Of a stretch of DNA of 64,000 bases, positions 1-12,598 are shown one piece after another. The notes under the pieces were generated by a model. That model saw only the letters and a list, made by a program, of their open reading frames with translations, ran no database searches and was not told the DNA's origin. The stretch is from Pisolithus tinctorius (taxonomy: Eukaryota > Basidiomycota > Agaricomycetes > Boletales > Pisolithaceae), in NCBI GenBank assembly GCA_024663395.1, contig JANFAH010000074.1, positions 1 through 64,000 of the forward strand, read 5' to 3'. The position numbers and the translations under genes are program-made. Within the stretch, counting starts at the first letter, position 1; the number at the start of each line of letters is the position of its first letter.

Positions 1-1670
1 AACGATGAACGCAAATACAAGACCCTCATCCGTCAGTGCGAGAAGGAGATCCTGTCAGCTGCAGATGTGATATGTTGTACATGTGTTGGTGCGGGTGATC
101 CAAGATTGAACAAGTTCAAGTTCCGGACAGTCCTCATCGACGAAGCTACCCAGGCTGCTGAGCCAGGTGAGTTCCCAGATATTATGCTGAGCAGCAAAGT
201 GTTGATATTCGTTCAGAATGCATGATTCCGCTTGTCCTTGGTTGCAAACAGGTTGTGCTCGTCGGCGACCACCAACAACTTGGTCCGGTCATTATGAACA
301 AGAAAGCTGCTCGTGCCGGCCTCACCCAGTCTCTGTTTGAGCGTCTTGTCGTGCTCGGCAATCGTCCTATTCGACTTCAAGTACAATACCGCATGCACCC
401 TTGTTTATCCGAGTTTCCTTCCAATATGTTCTACGAGGGTACCTTACAAAATGGTGTTACGGCCCCGGAGCGTCTTCGCAAGAATGTGGATTTCCCTTGG
501 CCCATTCCGGATACACCCATGTTCTTCTATCAAAACTTGGGACAAGAGGAAATATCGTCCAGCGGAACGTCGTTCCTTAACAGGTGTGTGTTTGTATGTT
601 GCGGTAAGGTAAAGAAATATTAAACACATCTGTTAGGACGGAGTCATCCAATGTTGAAAAGATTGTCACGAAATTTTTCAAATCTGGTGTCGTCCCATCG
701 CAAATCGGCATTGTTACCCCTTACGAGGGACAGCGCTCGTACATCGTGAACTACATGCAATTCAACGGCTCGCTCAAGAAGGACCTCTACAAGGAGGTTG
801 AAGTAGCCAGCGTGGATGCATTCCAGGGGCGAGAGAAGGATTACATTATCCTGAGCTGTGTTAGGAGTAATGAACATCAGGGCATCGGATTCTTGAACGA
901 CCCCCGTCGTCTCAACGTTGCTCTTACTCGTGCCAAGTATGGTATCGTCATTCTGGGTAATCCGAAGGTCTTGAGCAAGGTTAGCCTTTGAAGGAGGACT
1001 TTAATATCGACGCACTGACATTCCGTCTTAGCATCCTTTGTGGCATGCGCTACTGACTCACTACAAGGAAAAGAATTGTCTTGTTGAAGGCGCACTCAAT
1101 AATCTGCAACCTAGTATGATCCAGTTTAGTAAACCCCGTCGTTCCCTTGTCAAATCCATGGACCAGTTCCGCCGTCACGAAACTAACGCCCGCGAGTACC
1201 TGCCCGGTAGCGGGGGCCGGTCTGGCACACCTAGCCGCTTTGATGCCAGTTTCTATCGCACTCATGATGCACTTGCATATATACCTGCCGATGTACAGTC
1301 CTTGCGCTCGCAGGCTACCTATTCTTCTGGTCTGCCCATGTTTGCGGCCACCGGAGGCTTCCCGTCTGGCATGACTCGCGGACCTGGCGGCGCCGGGAAG
1401 CGCAGTGTATACGGAAGCTATGCGAGTTCCATCGTCTCCCAAGATATTGGACCGCCCAGCAGTGCTGGCATTAGCGCTGGGAGCATAAGTGGGTCTATCG
1501 CCTACTCCCAGTCGGATCGCCTGCGTAGGCGGGCTTCCTTCTCTTCTGCCACTGGCACGGACGTGGGCAGCTTGAGTGGCTATGATTACAAGAGTCAAGA
1601 TGGTGCAACTGACACCGATGACATGAAGAGTCAATACACTGGAACCCAATCCGGCGTCACCGTTTTCTGA
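1..1670 (+). CDS. UPF1: UPF1/NAM7 RNA helicase, C-terminal part (5' end outside window)
   Basis: This is the C-terminal half of the ATP-dependent superfamily 1 RNA helicase that drives nonsense-mediated mRNA decay in the cytoplasm. Base 1 is in frame. Visible helicase motifs are DEATQAAEP (motif II), VGDHQQLGP (motif III), QYRMHP (motif IV region), [12 protein letters not shown] (motif V) and [11 protein letters not shown] (motif VI). At least three short introns are needed: about 167-216, one near 583-637 and one near 979-1031. After the helicase core, a Ser/Gly-rich tail of roughly 150 residues carries several SQ/TQ dipeptides (VSQD, YSQS, KSQD, KSQY, GTQS), which resembles the phosphorylated tail of animal and plant Upf1. 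The stop is at 1668-1670. The family call is very secure; the start and CH domain lie upstream of the window. Confidence 0.96.
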
Positions 1671-2261
1671 TTTCAGTTGCGCATCAACCAGAATGTCAGC
1701 CTGCTGATCTTACTCTCCGCCACGCACGTTGTGTGCATACGCACATTAGCCGGTCATTTACTGGACCGAGATCGCCCCTCCCTCCAGAGTTATTTAACTC
1801 GTGCTTCATCTGGAACCCTTCAGCAATTGCAGCTGCTACTGCATTTGGTCGCACCTTCCCCGTCTTTGTCCCCCATCTGCTACGGGCAAGATGATTATCC
1901 TCTTCCGGTCCGGGCCAATACCCTCACCGTGGGTACTTCTGCCGCCCGAGCAGGGTTTCTCATCCTACACGCTATACTGTCGCGTTGTTGTTATGTTTTC
2001 GGTTACCCGTATGCAAGGTAGAGAGTATCGAAACATGGAAGCTTATGCTTATGAATAGACATTGCGTAAAAGCGGCTGCGAAAAAGCAACGTGAAACAAT
2101 TCCTGAGTGTCCCTAGCTGACTGCCGCAGACCATAAGTGAGTAAATAATACGATGTTTACTAGAGTACATGTAGCAACACAACCCATCTCGATCACTTTC
2201 AAGGATAAAAAATATCATTCCTGGACCGGTGTACGAATCCCTGTGTGGCTGCTGCGTTATG
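1671..2261. other. intergenic, convergent 3' flanks of UPF1 and MIF2
   Basis: About 590 bases lie between two convergent genes. The open frames here show no conserved motif and no splice logic. I read it as two 3' untranslated regions plus spacer and see no RNA gene or repeat. Confidence 0.5.
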
Positions 2262-4214
2262 TCAATGTCGGCTTTTGGATCTCTTTGGACCAGTTGACGT
2301 CCGAGATCCGTCCTCAGCAACCTCGGAATGTCTTCGCCGGTGTGGCGTCGGAGGCACTGATTGAGAAGCACGCTCCGGTGTGATCTCCTCTTCGCCAACG
2401 TGTCGCGCTTGCGTGAAAAATAGTTTGGCGTCTCGTTGGCAAATGTTATGGATACAGTATGTGTTTCCTGAGTGCTGAGTAGTCGGCGACCAAAGCACGG
2501 ATGGGGGGAGAAAACACAAACCTCGAGGAACGAGAAACATGCCACCACTAGAAACGATGTATGTGGACTCATGAATGACGACAGAAACAGCACCCTCGAC
2601 GACATAGAACACCTGAGGAACCGTGAAACAGACGCGTCAACATTGTAACATGTGCGGCTACTCACATATGCGTTATCTTTCGAAGACTTGCTCGGTTTCT
2701 CACCACGTGGTGGTATGCGCATCTCTCCAGCGGCAATGAAGTCTCCTTCGCCGAATATCTTCTGAAAGAACCAGTTACTGTTGGCGGCAGACCTAGGCTC
2801 AAACATCCTAGCCGTTTGTATGATCCCTATCGAAGTGGTAGGAGGAAAATTGATCACGAAACAAGCGTAGATTGTAGAGCGGAAACTTACGTCTTTTGAC
2901 TGGTTCCCGAGTCAAGAAATCAAGGACAACACCGTCAGCAAGAGTTTTCTCGTCCCAACCTTCCTCGGGGTTGCTTGGCACGGGGGTTTTCAGTTCTCGT
3001 GTCTTGGCTCGCACAGAACCTGCACGTCCTTTTTTGCCGGCTTGTCCGAGGGGTTTTGGGGGCTCCTTAGGTATGCGTATGATTTCTTTAATCTGTGGTA
3101 CTAGAGTCACACCGGACTCCCGCCTACCGTAGACGACCTTCTCTTGTCGCCACCATTCCAGGGGCTTGTACCTATGCCGTCGACCGCGGCGAACACCCTC
3201 TGGGGTGGGTGAACCTAAAACGAGGGTTATATAGATCCGCTGATGTGCGGTTCCTCCGTGCACGTACGTTCAGGAGGGGCTATTGCCACACGTTTTGCTG
3301 GACGACCCCGTGGCCGTTGAGTCTTCTGACCCTCCTCTCTGGCCCTTTTCTTTGGTGGTACCTCTGCTTCCGCGTCGTTGGCATCATTCTCCACTTCTTC
3401 CAGACCCCGAGCAATATCGTCCTCGACTTCGTTGACCCCGTTCCCATTTGGTTCCTGGTCCTCATACGGTATGGCTCGCTCCTTTCCCTTATTCGACCTC
3501 CTAGGTAATGCGGTCACTTCTTCCGCCACCTCTGCCACCTCTTCGGATTCATCGCTAATATGACTGTAATCAGCACCGTCGTCCACCTGAGTTTCGGGAG
3601 CGTCTGGGTAATTCTGAGAGTTAGGGGGTTCCACGTCGAGTTCTGCGTCGGGTGCGGCATGTGATTTGGCGAGGGGGGAGGGACCTGCACCGTTTGTTAA
3701 CGACTTGCGGGAAGAAAGTGTGTCTGAATGATGTCGGGGCGAGGGGAGTTGATCATACTCTACAATCGATGATCGACGCGGATGACGGAGGGAGCTTGAT
3801 CGTCGTGCATTGGTTGAGTGATATAGATGACTGGCATTGGTGAAGTACGCGAGGGGACTGCCCTGATTGCCTTTTGGAAGGAAGAGTGTATAAAGGTGGT
3901 ACACGAGAGTATGACTACATAGACTCACTTTCAGCCAGGTCCATGGACATTTCACCGTCCTCGTCGACTTCGTCAAGTACCGGGCTGACTACAACGATGC
4001 GCTTCTTCTTCGACTTTATGCGGGGCGGGGTGCGGTTGTCTGCTTGTTTCATGACCTCGTCGAAAGGCTCAAACTCGTCGGAATTGCGATCGACATATTG
4101 AACTGCTATGCCGGTCTTCTTTCCGTGGCCAAGATCGTCTGCACGGAATGGAATGTGTTCTCTTGGGGGTCCTCGTCGGGTGCCCAGCGACGACTTTCTC
4201 GGCTCGCGTGGCAT
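2262..4214 (-). CDS. MIF2: Mif2/CENP-C centromere protein
   Basis: This inner-kinetochore protein binds CENP-A nucleosomes and dimerises through a C-terminal cupin fold. The N-terminus from the ATG at 4212-4214 has the fungal Mif2 start (RKSSLGTRRGP... then GKKTGIAVQYVDRNSDEFEP). A long acidic and Ser-rich middle follows. The CENP-C signature sits around 3130-3190 (RRGRRHRYKPLEWWRQEKVV). The cupin part is split over the last exons (SNWFFQKIFGEGDFIAAGEM, then MFYVVEGAVSVVIHES and MFLVPRG). A basic Ser/Arg tail ends at 2262. At least four introns are implied; the first donor, near 3920-3930, is ambiguous by eye. In-frame codons exist upstream of 4214, but the sequence similarity begins at this Met. 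The family call is secure and exon borders are approximate. Confidence 0.92.
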
Positions 4215-4378
4215 CCTTGGTCGTCGTCCTCCTCGCCGTCCTCGCCGACTGGACGAAATGACATATACCGTGGGAAAAGTAAACAAACGCGTAGTAATTA
4301 GACTACGACGCGTGTCACGCGCCGACTTTACAAAGTCATACATAGTCTAGTCTATCATTTACGGGCCAACAGTATTCG

Positions 4379-5515
4379 CTATGAAGAATCCTGCTTGCGG
4401 ATGATGTTGCTGAGAATTCCTAACGTAACACCCGTCGACGGACTGAGGCGAGCCCTGCTCCGCGCTGCCGCGTCGTCCATCCTTCTCCGCCTGCTCGACG
4501 CGGACCCCAGAGGCTCTGCGGCAATATACTGTCGGGATCCGGGTGGATATGGGTTACTCCTCACGTGGGATTGCCTATCCGAGACCTTGAGCTCCATGTC
4601 CATCTTCGTCGCCTTCAACCCCTGTCGTACTCTCCCCACAACATTTGGCAAACGGTGGAGGACGGCGTTCTGCGGCCTGAGCATCACTTGTCCGGTTCGC
4701 TGAGGATCATCCCAGACCATCGGCTGCGCGAGGACAGCATGATGCTTCTGGACGATGCCTGCCATTCCCGCAAACGACGCCACGTAGAACAGCTTCTTCC
4801 TATCCTTCCCGACGTATTCATCCACCAGTCTACCCTTGCGCTCTTTCGTCATCAAAAATGTTTGAAGGGGAGTATAGTTTGCGTAGCTGAGACCACCGTT
4901 ACGGTGCGGGAGGTGCTCTATTCGCCGACTGCGGGGGTCTTCCCGGCGCCGTTTTGAGAGATACTGGGCATATAGGTCGTCCCAGCCAGTAGTATACGTG
5001 TTGCTCAGCTGGTAGGGCGACAGTCCCGACACGCCTTTCTTGGCTTGCGTCTCCTTGTGGAATTGGTCGCGGTGGGCTTGGATTCGAGCAAGATACTTTC
5101 TAAACTCCTCTCGTGTCATAGCATCGAGATTGGGAACGCAGGGTGGACGCCAGGTCGACGGATCCCGTTGGTCGGGAAGGTAATCCGACTCCTGAACGTG
5201 ATCCCTTGGCTCTTCCGCCGACGCGTGATGCGACCACTGAGGGGTGATCTGGAGCTCGTCCCAATTTTTCATCCAGAGAGCCTGGGGTTCTGCCGAGCTC
5301 CATTCTGTCTGGTGCTCTGGAGTGTCGACGTTCTTGACGGTGATGAAAGCGCCACGACGTCGGATGGAGAGAGGTCGTTTGAAGCCCCAGTCACCACGGT
5401 GCGCATCTCCGCCGTGGGTAGTGTATACTTGAGCGATACGAGTGTCAAAAGACGAGAACTTGGACTGTTTGAGGAGCTGTCCGAACGGCGAAACTTTGGC
5501 AACGGCGCTGGCCAT
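4379..5515 (-). CDS. MRP51: mitochondrial small-subunit ribosomal protein Mrp51 (bS1m) family
   Basis: This is a single-exon frame of 378 residues. The N-terminus (SPFGQLLKQSKFSSFDTRIAQVYTT, then HRGDWGFKRPL, then ITVKNVDTPEHQTEW) matches the start of fungal Mrp51, a component of the mitochondrial 37S ribosomal subunit needed for translation of mitochondrial mRNAs. A basic central part (KERKGRLVDEYVGKDRKKLF) follows, and the C-terminus is Ser/Arg-rich. No obvious cleavable presequence precedes the conserved region. The gene is tandem with MIF2, with its stop 165 bp upstream of the MIF2 start. Its 5' side shares an 868-bp divergent region with the nucleotide-sugar transporter. The family call rests on the N-terminal pattern; the middle and tail are less diagnostic. 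Confidence 0.82.
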   Translation of the reverse strand: MASAVAKVSPFGQLLKQSKFSSFDTRIAQVYTTHGGDAHRGDWGFKRPLSIRRRGAFITVKNVDTPEHQTEWSSAEPQALWMKNWDELQITPQWSHHASAEEPRDHVQESDYLPDQRDPSTWRPPCVPNLDAMTREEFRKYLARIQAHRDQFHKETQAKKGVSGLSPYQLSNTYTTGWDDLYAQYLSKRRREDPRSRRIEHLPHRNGGLSYANYTPLQTFLMTKERKGRLVDEYVGKDRKKLFYVASFAGMAGIVQKHHAVLAQPMVWDDPQRTGQVMLRPQNAVLHRLPNVVGRVRQGLKATKMDMELKVSDRQSHVRSNPYPPGSRQYIAAEPLGSASSRRRRMDDAAARSRARLSPSTGVTLGILSNIIRKQDSS

Positions 5516-6383
5516 GACCGACCTCAGTCAAGCCAAGTTCTCTCTTATTATGTAATCACTATACCCGCGGAAATTGCCGGCGGTTGTGCACTTAAAAGGA
5601 GTTTTCGGTTTTGGCTTTTTTTTTTTTTCTTTCCAGACGTTCAAATTACTGTTGATCCTACACTACACGGATGAATGGTCCAGACAAGCGTCGAAGACAG
5701 ACAAGACATCCCAAAGACAATCTTTGCTGAAGTTCCTCCCGCTGGTCGAGGAATGAGGAGGCAGGATCACCTGGGGATGCCGACAGACATGACGACTTCG
5801 TGTAGACCCTCTCATGTAGCGCTTGTAACATGTAAGTGGTTTTAATGAAGATTGATTTCGCTTTCTGGGCCAGACACCGAGGATGATTATCCTGGTAAAA
5901 GTACATACCCCGCCTTGCGCACGCTGGGTCCTCCCCTTTTGTGTTGGTGTCACGCACGAGGCTCGTGATGGAGCCCGGCGGACAGATGGGTGTGGGTGAC
6001 GAGTTAAAGGCGAGGCTGAGGTGTTCCAGCCCCTTGTTTTTATTCGATGGCTCCGATGTGGAATGGCATGCTGACGCTGCTCCTCCAGAGACAGAGAGAC
6101 TGTAGAGTAGATTTTCTGCATGTATTTGGATGGAATTGAATATATTGTCGTGATTTTCGTTGATTAGCCGTGTTCGGAAGGAGGCCCTTTTTTGAGTGTC
6201 AGGCTGGTCTTTTTCAACTTGTCACCCACCGACACGACTCGGCTCGCTTTTTTCGCGTCTGTCCATTCTGTCCTCGTCTGGGATTACGCGTGCACCGAGT
6301 TGGTTCCACAGTTCTTCACCCGGTCTGCAGCCTGTCCGACGCCGTGTTCCGTCTAAAGTAAAAAAAATACATTTCTTGTCTCG
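5516..6383. promoter_or_regulatory. divergent intergenic region between MRP51 and the sugar transporter
   Basis: This 868-base gene-free stretch separates two divergent genes. It contains a run of 13 T (5616-5628) about 100 bp upstream of the MRP51 ATG. A pyrimidine-rich stretch from about 6180 to 6380 leads up to the transporter ATG, as is common in basidiomycete 5' leaders. I see no convincing exon, tRNA or transposon here. Confidence 0.45.
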
Positions 6384-8020
6384 ATGTCACTGTTCAAACT
6401 TCGTTCCGCAGTGCCTTCCCTCTCAAATGAAATGCATCACAGGGCTTATCCAGCTATACGCTCAGTCTCTTCGTCCTCTAATCTCTCCGAGTCCACACCT
6501 CGCCTTGCACCCATTCTCCCTCCAGCAACTCTCGACGGCCTTTCAAGCAAATCTTCCGGCCTCCTTCTCAACCAGTCTCCTACCGATGTTGCACCCCAAG
6601 TCCACCCCGCGAAACCTGCAACCGTCTGTGGGCTTCCCCTGAAATATCTCTCGTGGGTCTTCTTGTGCTTTTTGAATCCTTCCAACGTACTTACCCCACA
6701 TGCCCGTTCTCAAGCCTAGTCACGCTCGCAGTCCAAAACGCGTCCTTGTCGATAGTCATGCATTATTCCCGCGTGTCTATTCCCACTCATCTTGCCTACT
6801 CTCCAGCGGCTGCCGTCCTCGTTGGTGAGATCCTCAAGGGCTCAATATCCTTCGTGATCGCCCTCTGGAAGGCGTACCAGGTGGAGTTACACATTTCTTC
6901 CCGAAAGCCTTTCGCCGGCTTCCTCACCGCTCTCTTTCCGTGGTCTGCGCCGTTTCGACAAGTTTGCAGCGAGGTTTTTAGTGCTGACTGCTGGAAATTA
7001 TCCATACCCGCGTTGCTTTATGTCGTCCAAAACTCACTCCAATTCGTCGCCATCGGCAACCTTCCAGTCGCCTCTTTCCAAGTCGCTTACCAAATGAAGA
7101 TCCTGACCACCGCAGCCTTCTCCGTGCTTCTCCTCCGGAAGAGACTTTCGTCCACAAAGTGGATGTCCCTCTTCTTCCTTGCAATCGGTGTCGCCATTGT
7201 GCAGGTTCAGACAAGCGCCGCGAACCCCCGGACCAGGGAGTTCCGCGTCGGAAGTGCGCATGACGCAGCACCGCTGCACGTTCATATCATGAGCCCGCTT
7301 AGAGGTTTTTGTGCCGTGACCGCAGCGTGCTTCACATCGGGTCTAGCAGGTGTCTACTTTGAGATGGTCTTGAAAAACTCCAAGGCCGACTTGTGGGTGC
7401 GCAACGTCCAGCTTTCCCTGTTCTCCCTTCTCCCTGCCATCCTTCCTATCATCTATGCTTCTCCGTTCCCTTCATCGGACGGAATAATTAGCGATCTTTT
7501 CCGCAATTTTGGTGGTTGGGCGTGGGCCACGGTGTGCATTCAGGTGTTTGGTGGCCTCGTTACCGCAGTCGTCATCAAGTATTCGGACAACATCCTCAAA
7601 GGCTTTGCTACGTCCATCTCCATCATCCTCTCATTCCTCTCGTCGGTCGTGCTTTTTGACTTCCATGTCACCCCTTCCTTCCTCATCGGAGCCTCTACCG
7701 TACTTGCTGCTACTGCCATGTACAACCAACCAACACCCAAGGAACCTACCATCCTCACTTCTGGAAGTAAAAGGTCGTTTACACCGCTTTCGCTCGGGAA
7801 GGAGGAGCCTATCCTGGGACAGTTCTCCCCAAAGAAGTCTTCGCCATTTGGTAGCCCTCGTGCCATCGCGTCCGCGCTTGGTTTAGCTGACAAGTCGAAT
7901 GGCGCCTCCGAGAAGGAATACTTTATGGAGATGGAGTCCACCTCACGCTATCTTAATGCTCCTTATGGCTCTCCATTCCCTTCGCGCACACCCACCCCCC
8001 GATTAGACGAGCGGACGTGA
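6384..8020 (+). CDS. nucleotide-sugar transporter, UDP-galactose type (SLC35A/Gms1 family)
   Basis: This Golgi-membrane antiporter exchanges cytosolic UDP-sugar for luminal UMP to feed glycosylation. Two exons are read, 6384-6652 and 6715-8020, with a 62-nt intron joining KYLS to LVTLAVQNASLSIVMHYSR. About ten hydrophobic helices follow. Family landmarks are SLLYVVQN-type (IPALLYVVQNSLQFVAIGNL), VAYQMKILTTAAFSVLLLRK, FTSGLAGVYFEMVLKN, LWVRNVQLSLFS, and GGLVTAVVIKYSDNILKGFA followed by a serine and isoleucine-rich helix. An N-terminal extension of about 85 Ser/Pro-rich residues precedes the first helix. A cytosolic tail of about 90 residues, rich in Ser and Pro, ends in PSRTPTPRLDERT. The UDP-galactose versus UDP-GlcNAc substrate is inferred from overall resemblance and not proven. 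Confidence 0.9.
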
Positions 8021-8522
8021 ACGCTGTTAACATTATCGCCTCGATCCAATTTCTTTTGAACAAACCTCTTTACCCTACGACCCTTGATGTGATGACCCAA
8101 TTATACCCCAGTCTCATTAGACTCTTGCAAACCTATCTACTGCTATTGCACTACAACCCTCCCTGGTAGCGTTCACACATCCAGACAGCAAGCGATCTAT
8201 TTCAAAGGTATTTAACGCTTCATAACGGCCCTCATGGTTTCCACGCGGCTCGCTCTGCATTCAGCCCATCCGTTTTTACTTGGTGCACTCAGCAAGACAT
8301 CATCTTTGAATCTGCTACTTTCCCATTCGCCTGCAGTATACGTTTCCTTCCCTCTTTTCCTCTTCCCCACAGTACATGCAGACGGGTAGTCTACATAACT
8401 TCTGCGTATTACTCGGTTGCTGGCATTCTATTCGATGTTGGCTGTAATGCTATTGCTGGACCATGAAATATTTGAGGTAGTTACTACTCCTCGAGTAAGA
8501 GAATGGTCGTTACGGTTCTGGC
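8021..8522. other. intergenic, convergent 3' flanks
   Basis: About 500 T/C-rich bases lie between the transporter stop and the HYPK-like stop. No open frame with conserved features is present, so it is read as 3' UTRs of both genes. Confidence 0.45.
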
Positions 8523-8910
8523 CTAGCTGTTCACGAGTGCTCTGAGTGTCTTGTCGAGGTCGCCGCCATGTTCGGTGAGCAGCTTCTCGGCTTGTTGTCT
8601 CGAAATCTCGAACTCGTTCACCTGGCAGGGTCCATCCGAGTCAGACATGATTCAGAGAGACGTCCCACAGCACCTACGATGATATCTACGTCCTCCCGTT
8701 TGGCGTTGATCGGTTCTTTGGCGGGTTTGACGGGCTTGCGATCATACACGAGCTCTCGTAGACTGGCCTCCAACTTGGCTTTGGAGTAAGAGTAGCCATC
8801 ATGAAACTTGGAAGACGTCGCCCATTAAAATAAAGCCGTGATCATCAGTCGTTGGGACGTACGCTCACGATGACCTCTGCCTCCTGTCCGTTGTAAGCCC
8901 TGGTAGCCAT
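8523..8910 (-). CDS. HYPK-like UBA protein (NatA-associated regulator), three exons
   Basis: This 89-residue gene is easy to miss because it is split into three small exons: 8869-8910, 8678-8806 and 8523-8621. Both introns have GT...AG ends and keep the frame. The C-terminus (VNEFEISRQQAEKLLTEHGG then DLDKTLRALVNS) is the UBA-like domain of huntingtin-interacting protein K, a partner and regulator of the NatA N-terminal acetyltransferase on ribosomes. The middle is basic and helical (KAKLEASLREL... KPVKPAKEPINAKREDVDII). The N-terminus is MATRAYNGQEAEVI. It is divergent from MDM12, with only 66 bp between start codons, so the two must share a promoter. The domain call is good; the functional role is inferred from the family. 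Confidence 0.78.
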
Positions 8911-8976
8911 ATGATTCCGAGTGATGGCGGGAGCCAACTTACTTAGGCGTCTACATCACACATCAGCCTGCCAACC

Positions 8977-10110
8977 ATGTCCGTCGACCTTGAATGGCAC
9001 AGATTGGATTCATCCCTTGCAAAGGCGCTAGTTGACATCCTCAACCGCCAGCTAGTGAGCGTTAAGCGTCCCTCCTTCATAGGCCCGGTCGAGATCACGA
9101 GTTTTGACTTTGGCACCGTCTCTCCGGACGTGGAGCTGGTGGACTTGCGGGACATTCATCCTGACTTTCTCGAAGATGATTCAGACCTGGAGTCCGAGCA
9201 GGACAACGTCAAGGTCACTGAAGGCGCTGAGGGCGACGACGATGGCTATGAGTGGGTGTCTAGAAGAGCTTCCCGTCGCGGGCTGGCCGAGGACGCACTC
9301 GCCTACCATCATCTTCCCCCACACGTCCGTTATGGACGCAGCCCAGCTACGGATCTGTTTATGTCCACGCCTACGTTGTACCCCGGGCCACCACGGGACC
9401 ACTGGGGAGTCGGGACTCTGCATTCAAGTTTCAATGGCTATGGCTATCGACCGCCAGCGCCACCTCGGAGGTCACCGTCGCACTATAGTCTACCAGAATC
9501 ACCCCCAGAGTCGTTTCCCGCTGACGGTTCCAAGCCATCTATACCACCTCGCAATTCCACCACAGCATCCGACGTCAGCCAATCACCAAATCCCCCTGTT
9601 TCACAGCAGTCGCAACCGGACCTCCAAGTCCACCTTCATATCAACTGGCAATCGAATCTCAGGCTGACTCTTACCACCTCGCTGCTCATCAACTACCCAT
9701 CCCCATCTTTCATGTCCCTTCCTATCAAACTATCTGTAACCGGTATCGTGTTCAACAGCGAGGTCGCCGTGGCCTTCGAGGGTTCCAGAGGTCGAATTCA
9801 CCTATGTATATTGGATGAGTTGGACCCTTATGGACCTGCATGTCGACGATCACGCAGTAGTCAGCCGAGCACACCTTCTGACGTAGACGACGAGATCAGT
9901 GGCAGACGAGATGGAAAACCGTTGCCCGTTGGTCAACGCTTGCTGCCTTCCATATTCATCGAAAGCGAAATAGGTCAGACGGACAAGCATGTTCTCAAGA
10001 ATGTCACGCGAGTGGAGAAATTCATACAAGATGTTATTAGGAAGACCGTCGAGGAAGAGCTTGTCTTTCCAAATTTTCATACGTTGGTTCTTGCGGACAG
10101 GACTCAATAA
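8977..10110 (+). CDS. MDM12: Mdm12, ERMES complex subunit
   Basis: This is a single-exon gene of 377 residues. Mdm12 is the cytosolic lipid-binding SMP-domain subunit of the ER-mitochondria encounter structure, which tethers ER to mitochondria and moves phospholipids. The SMP domain is split by a disordered, Pro/Ser-rich insert (residues about 75-210), as in other fungal Mdm12. The first half is MSVDLEWHRLDSSLAKAL... IGPVEITSFDFGTVSPDVEL. The second half is LQVHLHINWQSNLRLTL... LPIKLSVTGIVFNSEVAVAF... RVEKFIQDVIRKTVEEELVF. It is convergent with ELP3, 39 bp apart. The call is secure. Confidence 0.95.
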   Translation: MSVDLEWHRLDSSLAKALVDILNRQLVSVKRPSFIGPVEITSFDFGTVSPDVELVDLRDIHPDFLEDDSDLESEQDNVKVTEGAEGDDDGYEWVSRRASRRGLAEDALAYHHLPPHVRYGRSPATDLFMSTPTLYPGPPRDHWGVGTLHSSFNGYGYRPPAPPRRSPSHYSLPESPPESFPADGSKPSIPPRNSTTASDVSQSPNPPVSQQSQPDLQVHLHINWQSNLRLTLTTSLLINYPSPSFMSLPIKLSVTGIVFNSEVAVAFEGSRGRIHLCILDELDPYGPACRRSRSSQPSTPSDVDDEISGRRDGKPLPVGQRLLPSIFIESEIGQTDKHVLKNVTRVEKFIQDVIRKTVEEELVFPNFHTLVLADRTQ

Positions 10111-10149
10111 CCGTAAGTAGCTCGACAACTATACTATGCAGGAACGGTA

Positions 10150-12292
<2,143 letters not shown>

Positions 12293-12598
12293 ATGGAAGT
12301 TTTGGACGATATGTGTGTGGTGATACTACTAGAGTGCTCGCAGGAGTCGGTAGTCGCTCACTTGCGCTCCGAGTCCGATGATGCTAATCGCGGATCGGAA
12401 TTCGGGGCTCGGCACCACGCGCCACGTGCGTGTGTACGAAGTACTCCTAAGCGGAAACGCTGCAGTCGATGCTTGGCCCACTCAAACGGTGCTCTGCAAA
12501 GAAATTACTGAAACCCTACGTACGCTATTACAATGAGGTCCACCCCAGGGGTCCACTTAAAGGAGACAAGGGTATGAACCCATCATTTTGAGTCAACA
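12293..12598. promoter_or_regulatory. divergent promoter region of ELP3 and SLM3
   Basis: This 306-bp spacer lies between two divergent start codons, both of tRNA wobble-uridine enzymes. No TATA box is obvious, and the sequence is mixed in composition with no open frame of note. Confidence 0.5.

Noticed and set aside
2003..2857. Long minus-strand frame of 284 codons near MIF2
   Set aside because: Only its first 60 or so codons match Mif2; the rest runs through introns and past the true stop at 2262.
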